A stretch of 64,000 bases of DNA, from the NCBI GenBank assembly GCA_022410635.1, contig JAJVDF010000044.1, positions 2,440,095-2,504,094 on the forward strand, in the 5' to 3' direction. Under the pieces are notes generated by a model. It had not been told where the DNA came from and did not search any database. It was given only the letters and a program-made list of their open reading frames with translations. Positions 33,265-45,045 of this stretch are shown here, in pieces; positions within the stretch are counted from its first letter, which is position 1, and every line of letters begins with the position of its first letter. This DNA is from Tretioscincus oriximinensis (Eukaryota; Chordata; Lepidosauria; Squamata; Gymnophthalmidae). The position numbers and the translations under genes are program-made.

Positions 33265-34066
33265 ACCAAGGATTTTAACTTNTTGTGTGGAGGGGACTTC
33301 TGAGGGAACTTCAAAAACATGATGCAATATGCAAGTGGTTTTGGGTTTGGAGTTTTTTTATAGCACATAAATCCAGGACTATATAAATTATGCCAGAACT
33401 GTTCCATTAAACCCTATTTACAATCTGCAGGTATATCCAGACATGAGCATTTTTTCATCTTTATATAGCATTAAAATAAGAGGTTTTTGCAATTAGACTG
33501 GGGAATAGTCCAAATAATTTGCAAGAACAAAGTATTTGCATTATTAATAGTTTCATTTTTCCTGATCTCTCCAAAATCATTCTTAAAGTTACCTTAAGCT
33601 TCCCTTGCATGTACTGTTTAAAAGCAGCCCACAATTGTTCCTGGGCTGTTGAAACATTCCTGCAGAAAGTAAAAATGGTCCATTCCAGCTTTCCTGTGTT
33701 CTATGTGTCACATGATATGTTTCCATTCAATTATAATGAGCAGGCACATAGGCTACGTTCACACGACGAGCTAAAACGCGAAATAAAGTTATATTTCAGA
33801 ATATAGCAAAGGCGTGTATGTTCACACCACGATACGCAGCAGGCTCCGCTGCGTTACTTCGGCTGTGCCCTCCACGGTGGAGCCGGCTGCATGTCACGAG
33901 AAGTCTTTTCCTAAGCCCAGACAGCCCTCCACCTGCTTTTGGGGGCTGCTGCCTGGAGATCGGCTCTGCAAAGGGAAGGGGGACAATGAAAGACATCCTG
34001 TCAACCTCCCCACCTCCTCCTCCACCCCTCAGCCGAACCATTTGACAGCAGGCAGAGCCAATCTCC
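33265..34066. other. Unclassified; locally GC-rich at 33835-34060
   Basis: 33590-33730 resembles 12705-12950. 33750-33840 has MITE-like ACGTTCACACGACGAGC / TTCACACCACGATACGC pairs. The ORFs across 33796-34170 overlap on both strands and have no support. Confidence 0.4.
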
Positions 34067-34204
34067 AGGAAATTCTGCAGAAGCAAGAGGAGGCGGAGAC
34101 GGCTGCGTTCTGCTGGCCCCATCCATACGGAGTCAAAAGCAGGTGGAGGAAATTCTGCTGAAGCAGCCATGTTCTGCTGGCCCCATCCATACAGAGTCTA
34201 AAGC
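34067..34204. repeat. Imperfect tandem duplication (74 and 58 bp units)
   Basis: AGGAAATTCTGCAGAAGC..TTCTGCTGGCCCCATCCATA..GAGTCAAAAGC is followed directly by AGGAAATTCTGCTGAAGC..TTCTGCTGGCCCCATCCATA..GAGTCTAAAGC. The second unit has a 16-bp deletion. Confidence 0.85.
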
Positions 34205-34227
34205 TAAGCCAAGATGTGTCTGCATCC

Positions 34228-34330
34228 AGAATATCTAGCAAGAGGGTCTCATAGCACCTCAGAAACTAACAAAAAAAGACAGGCAACCTGAGTTTTAGTA
34301 GACAAGTCTACTTAAGGATCTGAAAAAGGT
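34228..34330 (-). repeat. Dispersed repeat R6, reversed
   Basis: GGGTCTCATAGCACCTCAGA, AACTAACAAAAAAAGACAGG, AGTAGACAAGTCTACTT: reverse of the 41078-41165 pattern. Similar repeats are common in reptile genomes, class unknown to me. Confidence 0.6.
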
Positions 34331-34544
34331 GCATGCACACAAGGTTTCCCTACTGGCATTGTAGGATCTTCATGGTGCTGCCTCTCCATGGGACAACGGA
34401 GCTTTCCTTATCCTCCTGAGACTTATCCGGAAAAAGCTCAGTTGTAACGAAATATCAGGATTGCTGATGTTTTTCAATATCAGCATGAAAATGCTGCATC
34501 TTCTATGAGCAGCTGCCTGCAGCCCTGGTGTGTGCTGCCACTGT

Positions 34545-34640
34545 GTGGGACTTGCAATACCGTGAGAAGACACTAGCCAGCCAGGACANCAGATTACAGC
34601 TGGCTGACATGCATAGTATTGGCTTCCTGGGCCCTTGTGT
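34545..34640 (+). repeat. Dispersed repeat R4, diverged copy
   Basis: CAATACCGTGAGAAGACACT..GCTGGCTGACATGCATAGTA..TTGGCTTCCTGG. Confidence 0.5.
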
Positions 34641-36283
34641 TCATTCTTCTCGCCAGCTCCGACTCCCTTGCGCATATTATAGCGATAAGTGTACACGGAT
34701 GGGCGATTGGGTTAGGCTGGTTTTTAACCCCATTTCGCTTTTTACCCCGTGGTGTGCGTGGGGGCTTAGTCTACAAAGTGCTATGGGACTCCTTGCTAGG
34801 ATAACATAAGCACATATTAAGAACTAAAGAGCAGGAAGAAATATCAGGACTTTTCTGTTGCATTTTTGGTTTTGTAGTAGCTCAACAGCCATGTGATCTA
34901 AAGTCTAGTAGATCTGTGTGTTGACATTGCACAATGTCAAAAATGACATCTTTTGCTGCCTGGATCGGAAAGTTGTGAGTTGCCGACATGCGTCACTGTT
35001 TGCTTTCCTCCTTAGTATCGGACAGTCTTGCTTAGGATACAACTGCTAGCGCTTGCATCAGCAGTTTGTGTGTCAGTGGTGTGGTCGCCTCTGCTTCTGG
35101 CTGCTTTTCTGCTGTGTTTTTAGAACTTTGAGGCATTACAAATTGAAACTTTATTTCAAAAACAAAGTGAAGCAGGGGGTGAAGAAGAGAGCGTTCCAAA
35201 CATGTGTTGCTCAACATGAAAGGATCAAAGTTTAGACCTCTTGCCCCCTTGAATTCCTGTTTAAATACAACATACACTTGTCCCCAAGGGTTTGTTTATA
35301 CTAGGGTTTTGTGTGTAACTCGCTTCTTGCTCCATTGTTAACTTAGTCGCTCAACTGAAATCGCAGTACTGCCTAGAAAGAAGAAGGTTTCCGGTTCAAC
35401 CACAGCCCAGACTCTTCTCCAGAAGTAGGGAATGACAAATCACTTCAGCATTTCCGCCTAGAATAAGGTGCAGAGATGCCTCAGGAGTTGCCCATGCAGG
35501 CAACTAGAAGTTGTGTAAATTCAGAGTGGCAGCATAGCTTCAAGAGCAAAGGTAGGAACCCGAATGCTATTCAGAAATGTCCTGAATGAAATCGCAAGGC
35601 ACAGACAGCAGTTCTCCACAGAAGGGTCTTTATTTGTTCAGAAATTACTGCATACTCCAAAATCTAGTCTAGTAACATCAGCATCAACATCAGCCAGAGA
35701 GCAGTTATACTTTATTACAGATATACATAGTTATGACCAAGCATGCTAAAGGACAAACCTCACGAGATGCCTTTGCCTTACACCTCATCATTTCTAACAT
35801 CCATGTAGATTGCATCATCCACATTGCACTTGAATTGCATCATCCAACTTTGCTGAGTCTACCTAGAATAGGATTCATTTTTTCTTCCCTGACAAGTCAG
35901 TGGAACCTAGTAACAATGAACAGTGAACAAGTAAAACAATTTAATTTAAAAGGATATATCTAATGATTAACAATTAATTAATGAAATAATAATAAATGTG
36001 CAGACTATCTCAGATAGCGTTCTATTCCTTCAGGTGGATTCTGCCATCTTAAGCCCAGATCTTATCTATTGATGATCTCAGACGATTAGCCCTGTTAACC
36101 TGGACCACAATTTATAGCAAGGGGATCTCAAAGCACTTAAGAGCCGGACATAAAACCAATTTTATAAACTAAGGGTACTTCCACTTGCCTTCTGTCTGCT
36201 ATAAACAATGATCACAGGATCAAAGCATTACATGATCATCACTCCACTGTCCACAAGTCAGTGGCAATGGCAAGAGGAAAGTG
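34641..36283. other. Unclassified intergenic DNA
   Basis: 35575-35730 has two AATAAA on the minus strand and could be part of an LTR, but no TG..CA borders or target duplication were found. No gene. Confidence 0.35.
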
Positions 36284-36505
36284 CGCTGACCATAAGAACC
36301 TGAGCTCTGCTGAATGGGGCCGGAGTCCATCCAGCCCACTAATTGCACCTAGGCAGTCTGAACAAATCGTCATCTGAACAAATCGTCATCTGTTCTCAAC
36401 TCTGTACAAATGGTATTTCAGGGATCCTGCCTGTTACTTGATCCCAGCAGCAGTATCAAAAGATCAATCTTGGTAGCTATTTATGCGCTTGATGTCTGTC
36501 AACTT
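36284..36505 (-). mobile_element. Diverged CR1 3' end
   Basis: The + strand reads CATAAGAACCTGAGCTCTGC, GGGGCCGGAGTCCATCCAGC, GCACCTAGGCAGTCTGAACA: reversed CR1 tail like 14999-15291. Confidence 0.7.
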
Positions 36506-36812
36506 ATCTAATCCTGTCTTAATGCTATACTGCTCACTGATGTGTAGATGTTGCCCATCTGGGGATTTCACCAATGCAAAAACCCCAGGCAGAAGACAAC
36601 GCTGCCAGCTACGCATGCATAATCGTGCTTTTTGATGACCACACATGTGTGTCATACTAGTTATGATAGCGGCATGCAGGAGATCTCAATACATCAGGAA
36701 AAAGTACTACAAAAGCTCTTTTCCCTGATTTCCCCCCCTGAAATTATATGAGATTATAAATGCGTGGCAATTAAACGATTCTAGCAGAAGGAAAGCAAAA
36801 TCAGCATGCAGA

Positions 36813-37015
36813 TATTTATTATTTATTTATTTGTATTTATATCCCGCCCTATACCCAAAGGTCTCAAGGCGGCCAACCATAGGGTGGCACACATAGATTT
36901 TGTTGCTTTCTCCACAACAGACATCCTGTGGAGTAGGTGGGGCTGAGAGACTTCAAAGAACTGTGACTGGCCCAAGGTCACCCAGCTGGCTTTCGTGGAG
37001 ATACACCCTGGGTTT
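36813..37015 (-). mobile_element. tRNA-derived SINE (type A), 5'-truncated, sense -
   Basis: (TTTA)n tail, then TATATCCCGCCCTATACCCA, GTGGAGTAGGTGGGGCTGAG and ACTGGCCCAAGGTCACCCAG. Lacks the tRNA head present in 42083-42355. Confidence 0.8.
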
Positions 37016-37659
37016 ACTTCTTTTTTCCATTGCATCTGAAGAAATAGACTTTCTGCACTTATTCTGGAAAAGGNAAATTATTGGGATAGGAAACATCTGT
37101 CCACATTCTGGTGCAGGCTATGGCAGGCTTATCCCAGGACTTGCTATAGTTTACATTAGCATGAAGATGGCATAATAATATTCCGTTTTAACTCCCTATT
37201 CTGAGATACAGGTTAGAGTAAGACACGTATTTTTAACCCAACTTCAGTCCTGATGAACAGGGGTGGGGGGTGGAGAGTCACCTTTGAGACAATAGAAAAA
37301 ACATCCTAAAGTGGTGTCCTGAGAACATGTTTTAAGATACCTTCAGTCCTGATTAGAAAAACTATTTTTGCTTGATTTAGTCCAGTTCTTCAGAATGGGA
37401 TATAAATTAAATGTATGTTTCGCAACAGAACCTAAGAGGGGAAAAGCCACAGGCTCTCTGGGCTCTCAGGAAGTCCATGGCACCCCCTAGTATCGGACAC
37501 GCCCACTTGTCTTGCAGATCCCAGGAAAGTTCAAACTGCTGTCAAAATGGACATCAGCAATTCCCGCTTTTTCTCCTAGTGGGGATGGTTCCTAGGAGAA
37601 ACAAGCCTGAACCGTTGCAACCGAGCAGAGATCTAAAACTCACCATCCCTCCAATGAGA
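37016..37659. other. Unclassified, includes a decayed F2-like segment
   Basis: 37090-37220 shows GCAGGCTATGGCAGGCTTAT and CTATTCTGAGATACAGGTTA, weakly F2-like. No gene. Confidence 0.4.
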
Positions 37660-37866
37660 GCTGCTTTGGTGTAGTGGTTAGAGTGTCACAGTCTTTTTTT
37701 GGAAGTCTCCTGGTTCAATTCTGCACTCCACCGTGAAGTCAACTGGGTGGCCTTGGGCTAGTCAGTTCTCTGGAGCTCTCTCAGCCCCATATACTTTACA
37801 AGGTGTTTGTTGTGAAGAAAAGAACAAAAGTTTATGTAAGGCACTTTGAGTCCCTTTGGGTTGAGA
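37660..37866 (+). mobile_element. Type-A tRNA-derived SINE, sense +
   Basis: tRNA-like head with A box TTTGGTGTAGTGGTTAGAGT and B box GGTTCAATTC, CORE-like CTGGGTGGCCTTGGGCTAGT, 3' end GTAAGGCACTTTGAGTCCC, then a (TTTC)n tail. A-box and B-box polymerase III promoter elements are visible. Confidence 0.85.
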
Positions 37867-37872
37867 AACTCT

Positions 37873-37915
<43 letters not shown>

Positions 37916-37935
37916 CTCTCTCTCTTCTTTTTCTT
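37867..37935. repeat. (TTTC)n microsatellite, SINE tail
   Basis: About 45 bp pure CTTT followed by TC- and TTC-rich DNA. Confidence 0.95.
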
Positions 37936-38569
37936 CGTCTCCTCCTCCTTCACCTCCTCCCTCTTGTTCTCCTTCTTCTCCTCCTTCTGTTGGCTGCTGT
38001 GAGAAGCATTTTATAGAACCACAGAGAAGTGATTTTTTCCCTTTCTGTTCCTGGCATTGCACCCCCCTCCTTTCCACTTCCTAAGAACATCCAGGGGGTC
38101 ATTGGAAGGGTGACTGCTTTGTGACAACAGCCAAGAATTCCAGACATTTAAAAAAAAAANCAGCCCTGTTATCAGTCCGTGGCAATATAATTTGAAAGAA
38201 AAAGTTAAAAAGGAAGGGGGAGCAAGGTTGTATGTTGTGATAGGCTTTTTGCCAGAAGCAGAAGATGCTTTTGGAATGAGAACAGCAACAATCCAAGGCC
38301 AGTCGTAAGACATGTTGATGGACCTTGAAGCAGAGAAAGGAGGCAAAATGTCCCCCACATTGTTTAGGTTGGAGAAAGATTAGAATGTGGCAGTATGGAG
38401 TCTGCTTCATGCAAGTTCATCACAACTCTGATTTATACATCTAGAAATTAAAAGTCGCACGTTGTCCACAGATTGTAGCTCTATCTTCCATACCTTGGCT
38501 TTAATTTCCATAATAGACCGTTTCAGAAACTCATAATTACTTTTGTGATATGGTCAAGTAGGCTAATCA
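37936..38569. other. Unclassified
   Basis: Pyrimidine-rich to 37990, then unrecognised sequence with poly-A and N at 38150-38160. Confidence 0.4.
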
Positions 38570-38811
38570 TCNTATATAATAAAAGGCATTTGGGAGAGTT
38601 CAACATTCCAAGGTATAATGACCAATGACGGCCTGGAACTTTGGCAGCCTCCAGAGACCANAGTTGAAACTGGCTAAAAGACAGAAAACTGAGGGAAATA
38701 ATAAATGGACAGTTCTCTGGGTGGAAAGATGTTGGAAGTGGAATACCACAGGGTTTAGTATAGGGACAAGTACTGGGAGGGGAAGGATGGAATGGATGAA
38801 GGATTGAAGGA
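38570..38811 (+). mobile_element. Helitron-like non-autonomous element, 5' end
   Basis: A|TCNTATATAATAAAAGGC start, inserted after A, very like HeliBat-type 5' ends as I recall them. Then CCAAGGTATAATGACCAATG and GGAACTTTGGCAGCCTCCAG shared with the reversed copies at 29 and 32 kb, then a purine tract merging with a SINE tail. Confidence 0.5.
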
Positions 38812-39172
38812 TTGAAGGGAAGGAAGGGAGATAAAGAAGGAAAAACAAAAAAGAAAGAAGGAAGGAAAAGAACATGGAAAGAAAGAAGAACTGGATTCTT
38901 ATACCCCCGCTTTGCTCACCTTTCAAAGGGACTCAAAGCGGCTTACAAGGATATATTTTGCCCGAAGGCTGACATTCTATCTTCCCCACCAGGCTGTGGT
39001 GGTTGCCTTGTATCTATTTGCAGTCAGTTGCAATTTCTTGCAATTCATGCTTTCGAATAGCTGGGTTGGCTAGAGCTACAGGCTAGTGGAAGGTGCTCAC
39101 CCCTCCCCATGTCCCACACAGGGCTTTGAAACCCCATCTCCCAGATGAGAGACGGATTCCTTAGCGACTGAG
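38812..39172 (-). mobile_element. Type-B SINE with impure GAAGG tail, sense -
   Basis: Tail 38812-38885, then + strand ACTGGATTCTTATACCCCCG, CACCTTTCAAAGGGACTCAA, AGCGGCTTACAAGG, CCCCACCAGGCTGTGGTGGT and CCTTAGCGACTGAGC (reversed A-box region). Confidence 0.85.
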
Positions 39173-39282
39173 CTTAGAAGGAACTAAACAAAGAAGCAGC
39201 AAGTGAAAGAGGGATGGGAGAGGGAAAGGGAGAGAGAGTGGATGGAGGCATGGATGGGAGCAAGGGGAAGATGGGACTAGAG

Positions 39283-39470
39283 CAGACCTGGGCAAGGGGC
39301 GGCCCGAGGGCCACATGCGGCCCTCCTACTGTCTCNGACCGGCCCGCCCCTCTTAGCTNAGAGTTATATACAGTATTGGGTACAACTGAGTTAACTATAT
39401 TAATCCGGCCCTCTAAAACCACCCCAATTTCTCATGCGGCTCCTTGGGAAAAGTTAATTGCCCACCCCNG
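39283..39470. mobile_element. 188-bp non-autonomous hAT, copy 1
   Basis: CAGACCTGGGCAAGGGGCGG..TTAATTGCCCACCCCNG. Target duplication GACTAGAG / GGCTAGAG (7 of 8) at 39275-39282 and 39471-39478. The same 188-bp sequence recurs at 44850. Confidence 0.92.
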
Positions 39471-39478
39471 GGCTAGAG

Positions 39479-40918
39479 CCTATTGCATTACCTTAATTCT
39501 ATAGGCTAATTCCACTAGTCATTAATAATAAATAAAAAAGCANAAAAGTAATAAAATAGCATAATAACTGCATTTGTCCTGGAATGGAAAGTATTTGTAT
39601 TATCAATCAGTGAGTAGAGTTAGAAGAGTTTGTGNTGGCATTAGCGTGACATCTGGCGCAGAGGCCATATTTAATAAGGGCAAACAAATCCCTGTAAAAT
39701 AACATCGTTGGCTCAACACCATTCGCCACTTGCATGAAACAACTTCATCGGTCACAATCTCCTACATTTTATAAAACAACTCAATTGGTGTATTTTCACC
39801 TCTCACTTGTGGATTATTAATAGTACCAATGGAATATGCCCATTGCAGTGTGCAATGCAATGGGCAGCTAGCCAGGCAGCAGGGTAGGGGCTCTCCAATC
39901 GGCAGGCATGGGCACTCATTGGCTAGCAGTTGGGCCACATGGGACTGTGGTGGGTTGGGGGCTGGTGGCACAAGTGGCCATCGGCCAATAATCTCCACTG
40001 GAGGTGGATACAAGTGTGGTCCAGTCACCTCACTTTCAAGGCTGATCGCCACAACAGATTTTATTAATGAAGAGCAGACATAATTCAAGTCAGGAAAAAA
40101 AATGGATTGCATAGTATTCAGCTCACTTTGAACATGGAATCTAATTTATTTTTAAAATACGACATTTCTGTCACAAAGTAGGGGAAATGAATTAAATATT
40201 TTAGATAAAATCACTGGAATATAATATGAATGGTGCATTTCTAAAAATAAGTCTCTTATTTTCAGGCTTTTTTCTTGACATACATTAGTAGGTCAGTTCT
40301 GAAACTGCCTTACAAAGAGAACTAGAAAGAAAGATCAGTGTATACACAATAAGTATGCTCATCTGAACAGTAATAAAAAGAGTATTAGATTGTTAGATTG
40401 TGCGATTGCTTTGTACGGATGATCAAATTAAGTCAAATATAGTAAAAATAATAATAATTATATTTGTTGTATAGAATGTATACTTTACTTTCCAGAGCCA
40501 TGACATATCTATGGCAATTATTGTAGGATGATTCCATACTGACAAGTGTACTGGACTAGGAAATGTATTAGGAATCTCTCTTTTTCATTCTGGTGCAGTC
40601 TGTGTATGGAAGGGAGTTCTAGCTTACTTGCAAATCCAAACTACAACCCAGATTATGGAAGAACGATGCCTAGTATAATTGGTAGTCCTAGCAAAAGGTC
40701 TCTTTGCTGTAGCATCTTAGAGTTGAATAAGGAAAGGAAGCATGAGCTTTCACAGACATCTGACTCTTCAAACATTTGCTTCTTCTGAATATGTATTTCT
40801 GCCCAATGATGGGAACTGCACGAGAATCTCATGTAGTTCTACAATATAGTGTACCCTCACATGAGGTCGAGATCTCATGCAGTGTTACAAAAAAAAACAT
40901 GGGGCACAGCTGTTTTAT
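39479..40918. other. Unclassified intergenic DNA
   Basis: 39540-39660 carries several Ns. 40100-40520 is very AT-rich. No gene. Confidence 0.4.
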
Positions 40919-40949
40919 CGGAAGTGACATCATTTTGATGTCACTTCCG
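40919..40949. repeat. Perfect 14-bp palindrome with ETS/CRE-like arms
   Basis: CGGAAGTGACATCA, loop TTT, TGATGTCACTTCCG. Embeds CCGGAAGT (ETS core on one strand) joined to a CRE/AP-1-like TGACATCA. Confidence 0.85.
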
Positions 40950-41077
40950 GTATTTACTTCTGGGAAATGGTGTCAAGGATGACATAACTTCCTGTCGCAC
41001 CCAGNAAGTGACATCACAAAACAAATTAAGGCTCCCTGCCCAATATTTGTCTTCCAGGTGTTCCCATCATTGATTCT

Positions 41078-41165
41078 GCTTCTGAAGAAGTAGACTTGTC
41101 AACAAAAGCTCATGATGTCTACCTTTTCCTTGTTAGTCTATAAAGTGCTACGAGATTCCATGCTG
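41078..41165 (+). repeat. Dispersed repeat R6
   Basis: TCTGAAGAAGTAGACTTGTC, AAAGCTCATGATGTCTACCT, TTGTTAGTCTATAAAGTGCT, ACGAGATTCC. Confidence 0.65.
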
Positions 41166-42082
41166 AATCCAGAATAAGCCTACATCCGGACTACCGTCTT
41201 TTGTAGCAAAATCTCTAAAAATCTCACTGCAAAGAACTTATTCTTTTTTCACAAGCAGCAAGTGAAAATGTCTTATCTTTTCCTCATGCATAATTCAAAT
41301 TACAAATCCCGTGAAGCTCTGGTAGACTACAGCTCCCAAGAAGCCCTGTTTCTCTTCTATCATTGGCTGTGAAACCCCTCCCCCCATTGGTCACCGGATT
41401 GGTGGGTGATTTCAAATGGGCGAAAGCCTTACTTTTAAAATCTTGGAGATGTGTGAAACTACAAGGAGGTTTTTAATCAAAAGTGCTGTAATTTACTATA
41501 TGTACGATTAGGAGGAAAAACAGCTTTTCCATGCCCTGCCTTGCTGAAAGAATNGCAAAACAAGGCTGCAGGTCTTGGAAGGTCCTGCAGTCTTGCTTAC
41601 TTGGCTCCGTTATGATGCGAAGAAAGGACATCGCCCTATGAAATCAGCCTAAAAGGCCTGGAAGGAAAAAGCTAATTTTTGATGTTCCTAATGCTACCAC
41701 AGCCGGCTGAGACAAATCCCCCATAATTACACCACAACAGCCTTTTTTGGAACAACCCTAACACGGCTACTTCTTCAAAATCTATGTCTTGCTGGTCCTG
41801 TAGATATCAAATGCAAAATCATCTTGAGAAGCGGCCATATTGAGAATGAGATGAAGTTTTATATCTTCCCCCATTAGCTTTCAGAAGATATTTCTTAGAA
41901 ATCCCGCGCTGAGATGTCAGAAAATAAGCAGAGTCTTGATTCCATAGCATTTGCTCTTGGGCACAGATTTTTAGTGCCATCTAGTGATAAGCTGTAAACC
42001 AAGGCTGAGCTGGAGCCACATCCATTTGCAGTAAAAACAGTAAAAACAGCTGAAAAGCAGATTGGAAGGGGCAATTGCCACA
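41166..42082. other. Unclassified intergenic DNA
   Basis: No gene. 41300-41470 is moderately complex. Confidence 0.4.
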
Positions 42083-42086
42083 TTTT

Positions 42087-42117
<31 letters not shown>

Positions 42118-42355
42118 GTATTTATATCCCACCCTATACCCGAAGGTCTCAGGGCGGCCTACTATAGGGTGGTGCACGTAGTTTTTGTTGCTTTCTCCAC
42201 AACAGACACCCTGTGGAGTAGGTGGGGCTGAGAGAATTTCAAAGAACTGTGACTGGCCCAAGGTCACCCAGCTGGCTTCTTGGAGGAGTGGGGAATCAAA
42301 CTGGGAGGCTACCAGATAAGAGTCCCACACTCTAACCACTACACCAAACTGGCCG
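42083..42355 (-). mobile_element. Type-A SINE, near full length, sense -
   Basis: (ATTT)n tail 42083-42117, then the reversed body, ending with the reversed tRNA head: on the minus strand GTTTGGTGTAGTGGTTAGAG (A box) and GTTTGATTCCCC (B-box region). Confidence 0.88.
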
Positions 42356-43020
<665 letters not shown>

Positions 43021-43312
43021 CTGGGTTCTTATACCCCACTTTTCTCACCTTTCAAAGGGACTCAAAGTAGTTTACAAGGGTTAGGGTTAAGGTTGCCCNA
43101 AGTCTTACATTCTATCTTCCCCACCAGGCTGTGGTGGTTCCCATGTATCTACTTGCAGTCAGTTGCAATTTCTTGCACTTCTTGCTTCCGAATAGCTGGG
43201 TTGGCTAGAGCTACAGGCTAGTGGAAGGTGCTCAACCCTCCCCACATCCAACACGGGGCTTCGAAACCCCATCTCCCAGGTGAGAGGCGGATTCCTTAGC
43301 GGATTCCAAGCA
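43021..43312 (-). mobile_element. Type-B SINE, sense -
   Basis: CTGGGTTCTTATACCCCACT, TCTCACCTTTCAAAGGGACT, CCCCACCAGGCTGTGGTGGT and GGCTTCGAAACCCCATCTCC. About 95% like 38886-39172 by eye. Confidence 0.88.
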
Positions 43313-44090
43313 CTTTTCATTATGGAAAAAAATGGTATATAAAAGCAGGCAGAAATACAACTTAAAGCCATAAAACAGGAAACAGAAATAGTGTTAGGAA
43401 ATAGAGAAACAGGAAGCTGGCAGTTCGTTATTATGTTTGGTACCCCATCTATACTCAGCCTTGGTCAACTGTAAGGAAAACCTCCATGCAGGGTCGTATT
43501 TACTACTACTACCAGTATTAGTAAGACGATATTAATATTTTTTTATTGTTTTTATTATTATAAAACCCGATGTAGCTGAGGGAAGAGGAGGCGTAAAATA
43601 TACACATAAATAAAGTAAATGAAGAATTAAATAAGTAAGTAAATTACAGCCCATGGGCAACATACAACCTAAATACAGGCCTGCCTCTATGGCTCAGTTT
43701 CCTTGGTGGAGATACGGAGCAGCTTGCCATTGCTTTCTTTCGAAGAGAGGCTGAGAACTGAACTGGTACCTTTATGTTTTCCAGGAACATGGATGTTGAA
43801 TTTCCAATGATCAGTCAGTCATAATGGCATTGAGTAGTTTAAAATACAAGGCAGGAGGTCTGTAGCCTGGGAGAATAAAACTGGCAGTTAGCCAAGGGGA
43901 CGAGGGGGTTTGCTACAAGGCTAAAAGTAGCAACCAAAGGGATGAATGAACAAAGGATGCTAACAAAAAAACTTGGTTCTGGGAGTTGAAAGGTCAGTTC
44001 GGCGATTGACTAGCTCTATCTGTAATAGNAACAGCTTGTATGTTCCTGGCAGTTTGTGTTTCCTGGCTGAGAACTTGCCACNATCAGAGA
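43313..44090. other. Unclassified; may include LTR U3 and an old SINE
   Basis: 43500-43690 is related to 15290-15430 (TTATTATTATAAAACCC.., AAGTAAATTACAGCCCATGG). 43745-43790 resembles part of 44400-44480 (CCTTTATG.TT.CCAGGAAC). LTR 5' border not found. Confidence 0.4.
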
Positions 44091-44377
44091 ACGACCAATG
44101 AAAGTTAGACAGCAAGGCTTGGCAATTATGGGGGTATATAAGCAGGGGTGTGGCGAATATTCTTCGTGCCTCCATCGTTTGCAGACATCCGATCCGGCAG
44201 GATCGTTCCCTTCCCCTTTCCTTTTCTGTAACCCTCCATTGTCTGTCTTATTTGATTGTTCTAATAAATGTTCCTTATCTGCTTTATCAATCATGGTGTT
44301 GTTTTATAGTTGCTATGGGAGAGGGGGGGGGGAGCTGCCCTCCAATTATTTATGACAAGTGGGGGCAACTCCATCCG
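44091..44377 (+). mobile_element. Retroviral LTR promoter/poly(A) module and primer-site remnant
   Basis: In order: CCAAT (44095), TATATAAG (44135), AATAAA (44263), a GT-rich stretch, an LTR-like end TGACA at 44353-44357, a 2-nt spacer, then TGGGGGC at 44360. A primer-binding site begins TGG, and TGGGGGC matches the end of a tRNA-Pro site, after which it diverges. No gag/pol/env follows. Family unknown and different from the LTR at 54529. Confidence 0.55.
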
Positions 44378-44399
44378 CCATTTGTTTCTGACACTTTCT

Positions 44400-44480
44400 T
44401 TCCAGGAGTGGCCGGGAATTGAACGGGCACCTTTATGATTCCCAGGAACTTTGCTCTGCCGCTGAGCTACATCTCTTCCC
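44400..44480 (-). mobile_element. tRNA-like SINE head (type C)
   Basis: On the minus strand: GATGTAGCTCAGCGGCAGAG (A box) and GTTCAATTCCCGGCC (B box). It lacks a complete cloverleaf, so it is a SINE head or tRNA pseudogene, not a tRNA gene. Confidence 0.55.
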
Positions 44481-44841
44481 ACTCGTGAAATACACTGGAT
44501 ATGATTTGTTTTAATAATCACTTCCTTGTATTTTAGAGCAGGCTTCACCAACCTGGCCCTTCTAGCTTATTCTGAATACAGCCAGGTCAGCAAGGATAGT
44601 TGGAAACAGCTGAAGAACCATATTAATAAGGCTGGAATTGAGAACTTGAGCTGGGTGTTCTCCAAGGTGCCGTAAACTACAGCTGTGTGAAGCAAAGGAG
44701 CTGTAGGATCCATACCTGAGGAAATTCATCATTCAAGGTGATGATTAATACTACTTGGGAGAGAAGGCGCTGTTCTCTTTTGCTGACTAAGTACAATCTC
44801 CTTCCCAAACCACAAGAGGAGACACACACCCCTCCTGTACC
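44481..44841. other. Unclassified
   Basis: Nothing recognised. Confidence 0.4.
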
Positions 44842-44849
44842 TCCTAGAG

Positions 44850-45037
44850 CAGACCTGGGCAAGGGGCGGCCCAAGGGCCACATGCGGCCCTCCTACTGCC
44901 TCTGACCGGCCCTCCCCTCTTAGCTCAGAGTTATATACAGTATTGGGTAGAACTGAGTTAACTATATTAATCCGGCCCTCTAAAACCACCCCAATTTCTC
45001 ATGCGGCCCCTTGGGAAAAATTAATTGCCCACCCCTG
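44850..45037. mobile_element. 188-bp non-autonomous hAT, copy 2
   Basis: CAGACCTGGGCAAGGGGCGG..TTAATTGCCCACCCCTG with perfect TCCTAGAG duplication at 44842-44849 and 45038-45045. Nearly identical to copy 1, same orientation. Confidence 0.95.
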
Positions 45038-45045
45038 TCCTAGAG

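Noticed and set aside
33796..34170. Overlapping ORFs on both strands
   Set aside because: GC-rich repeat with a tandem duplication. The frames are mutually exclusive and have no family match.
35560..35963. Possible third LTR
   Set aside because: Two AATAAA motifs on the minus strand but no TG..CA borders, TATA or target duplication could be placed.
37660..37735. tRNA gene
   Set aside because: A- and B-box-like sequences are present but no full cloverleaf. It is the head of a SINE with a (TTTC)n tail.
44400..44480. tRNA gene on the minus strand
   Set aside because: Good A and B boxes, but the anticodon region and acceptor pairing do not make a complete tRNA. A related fragment occurs at 43745.
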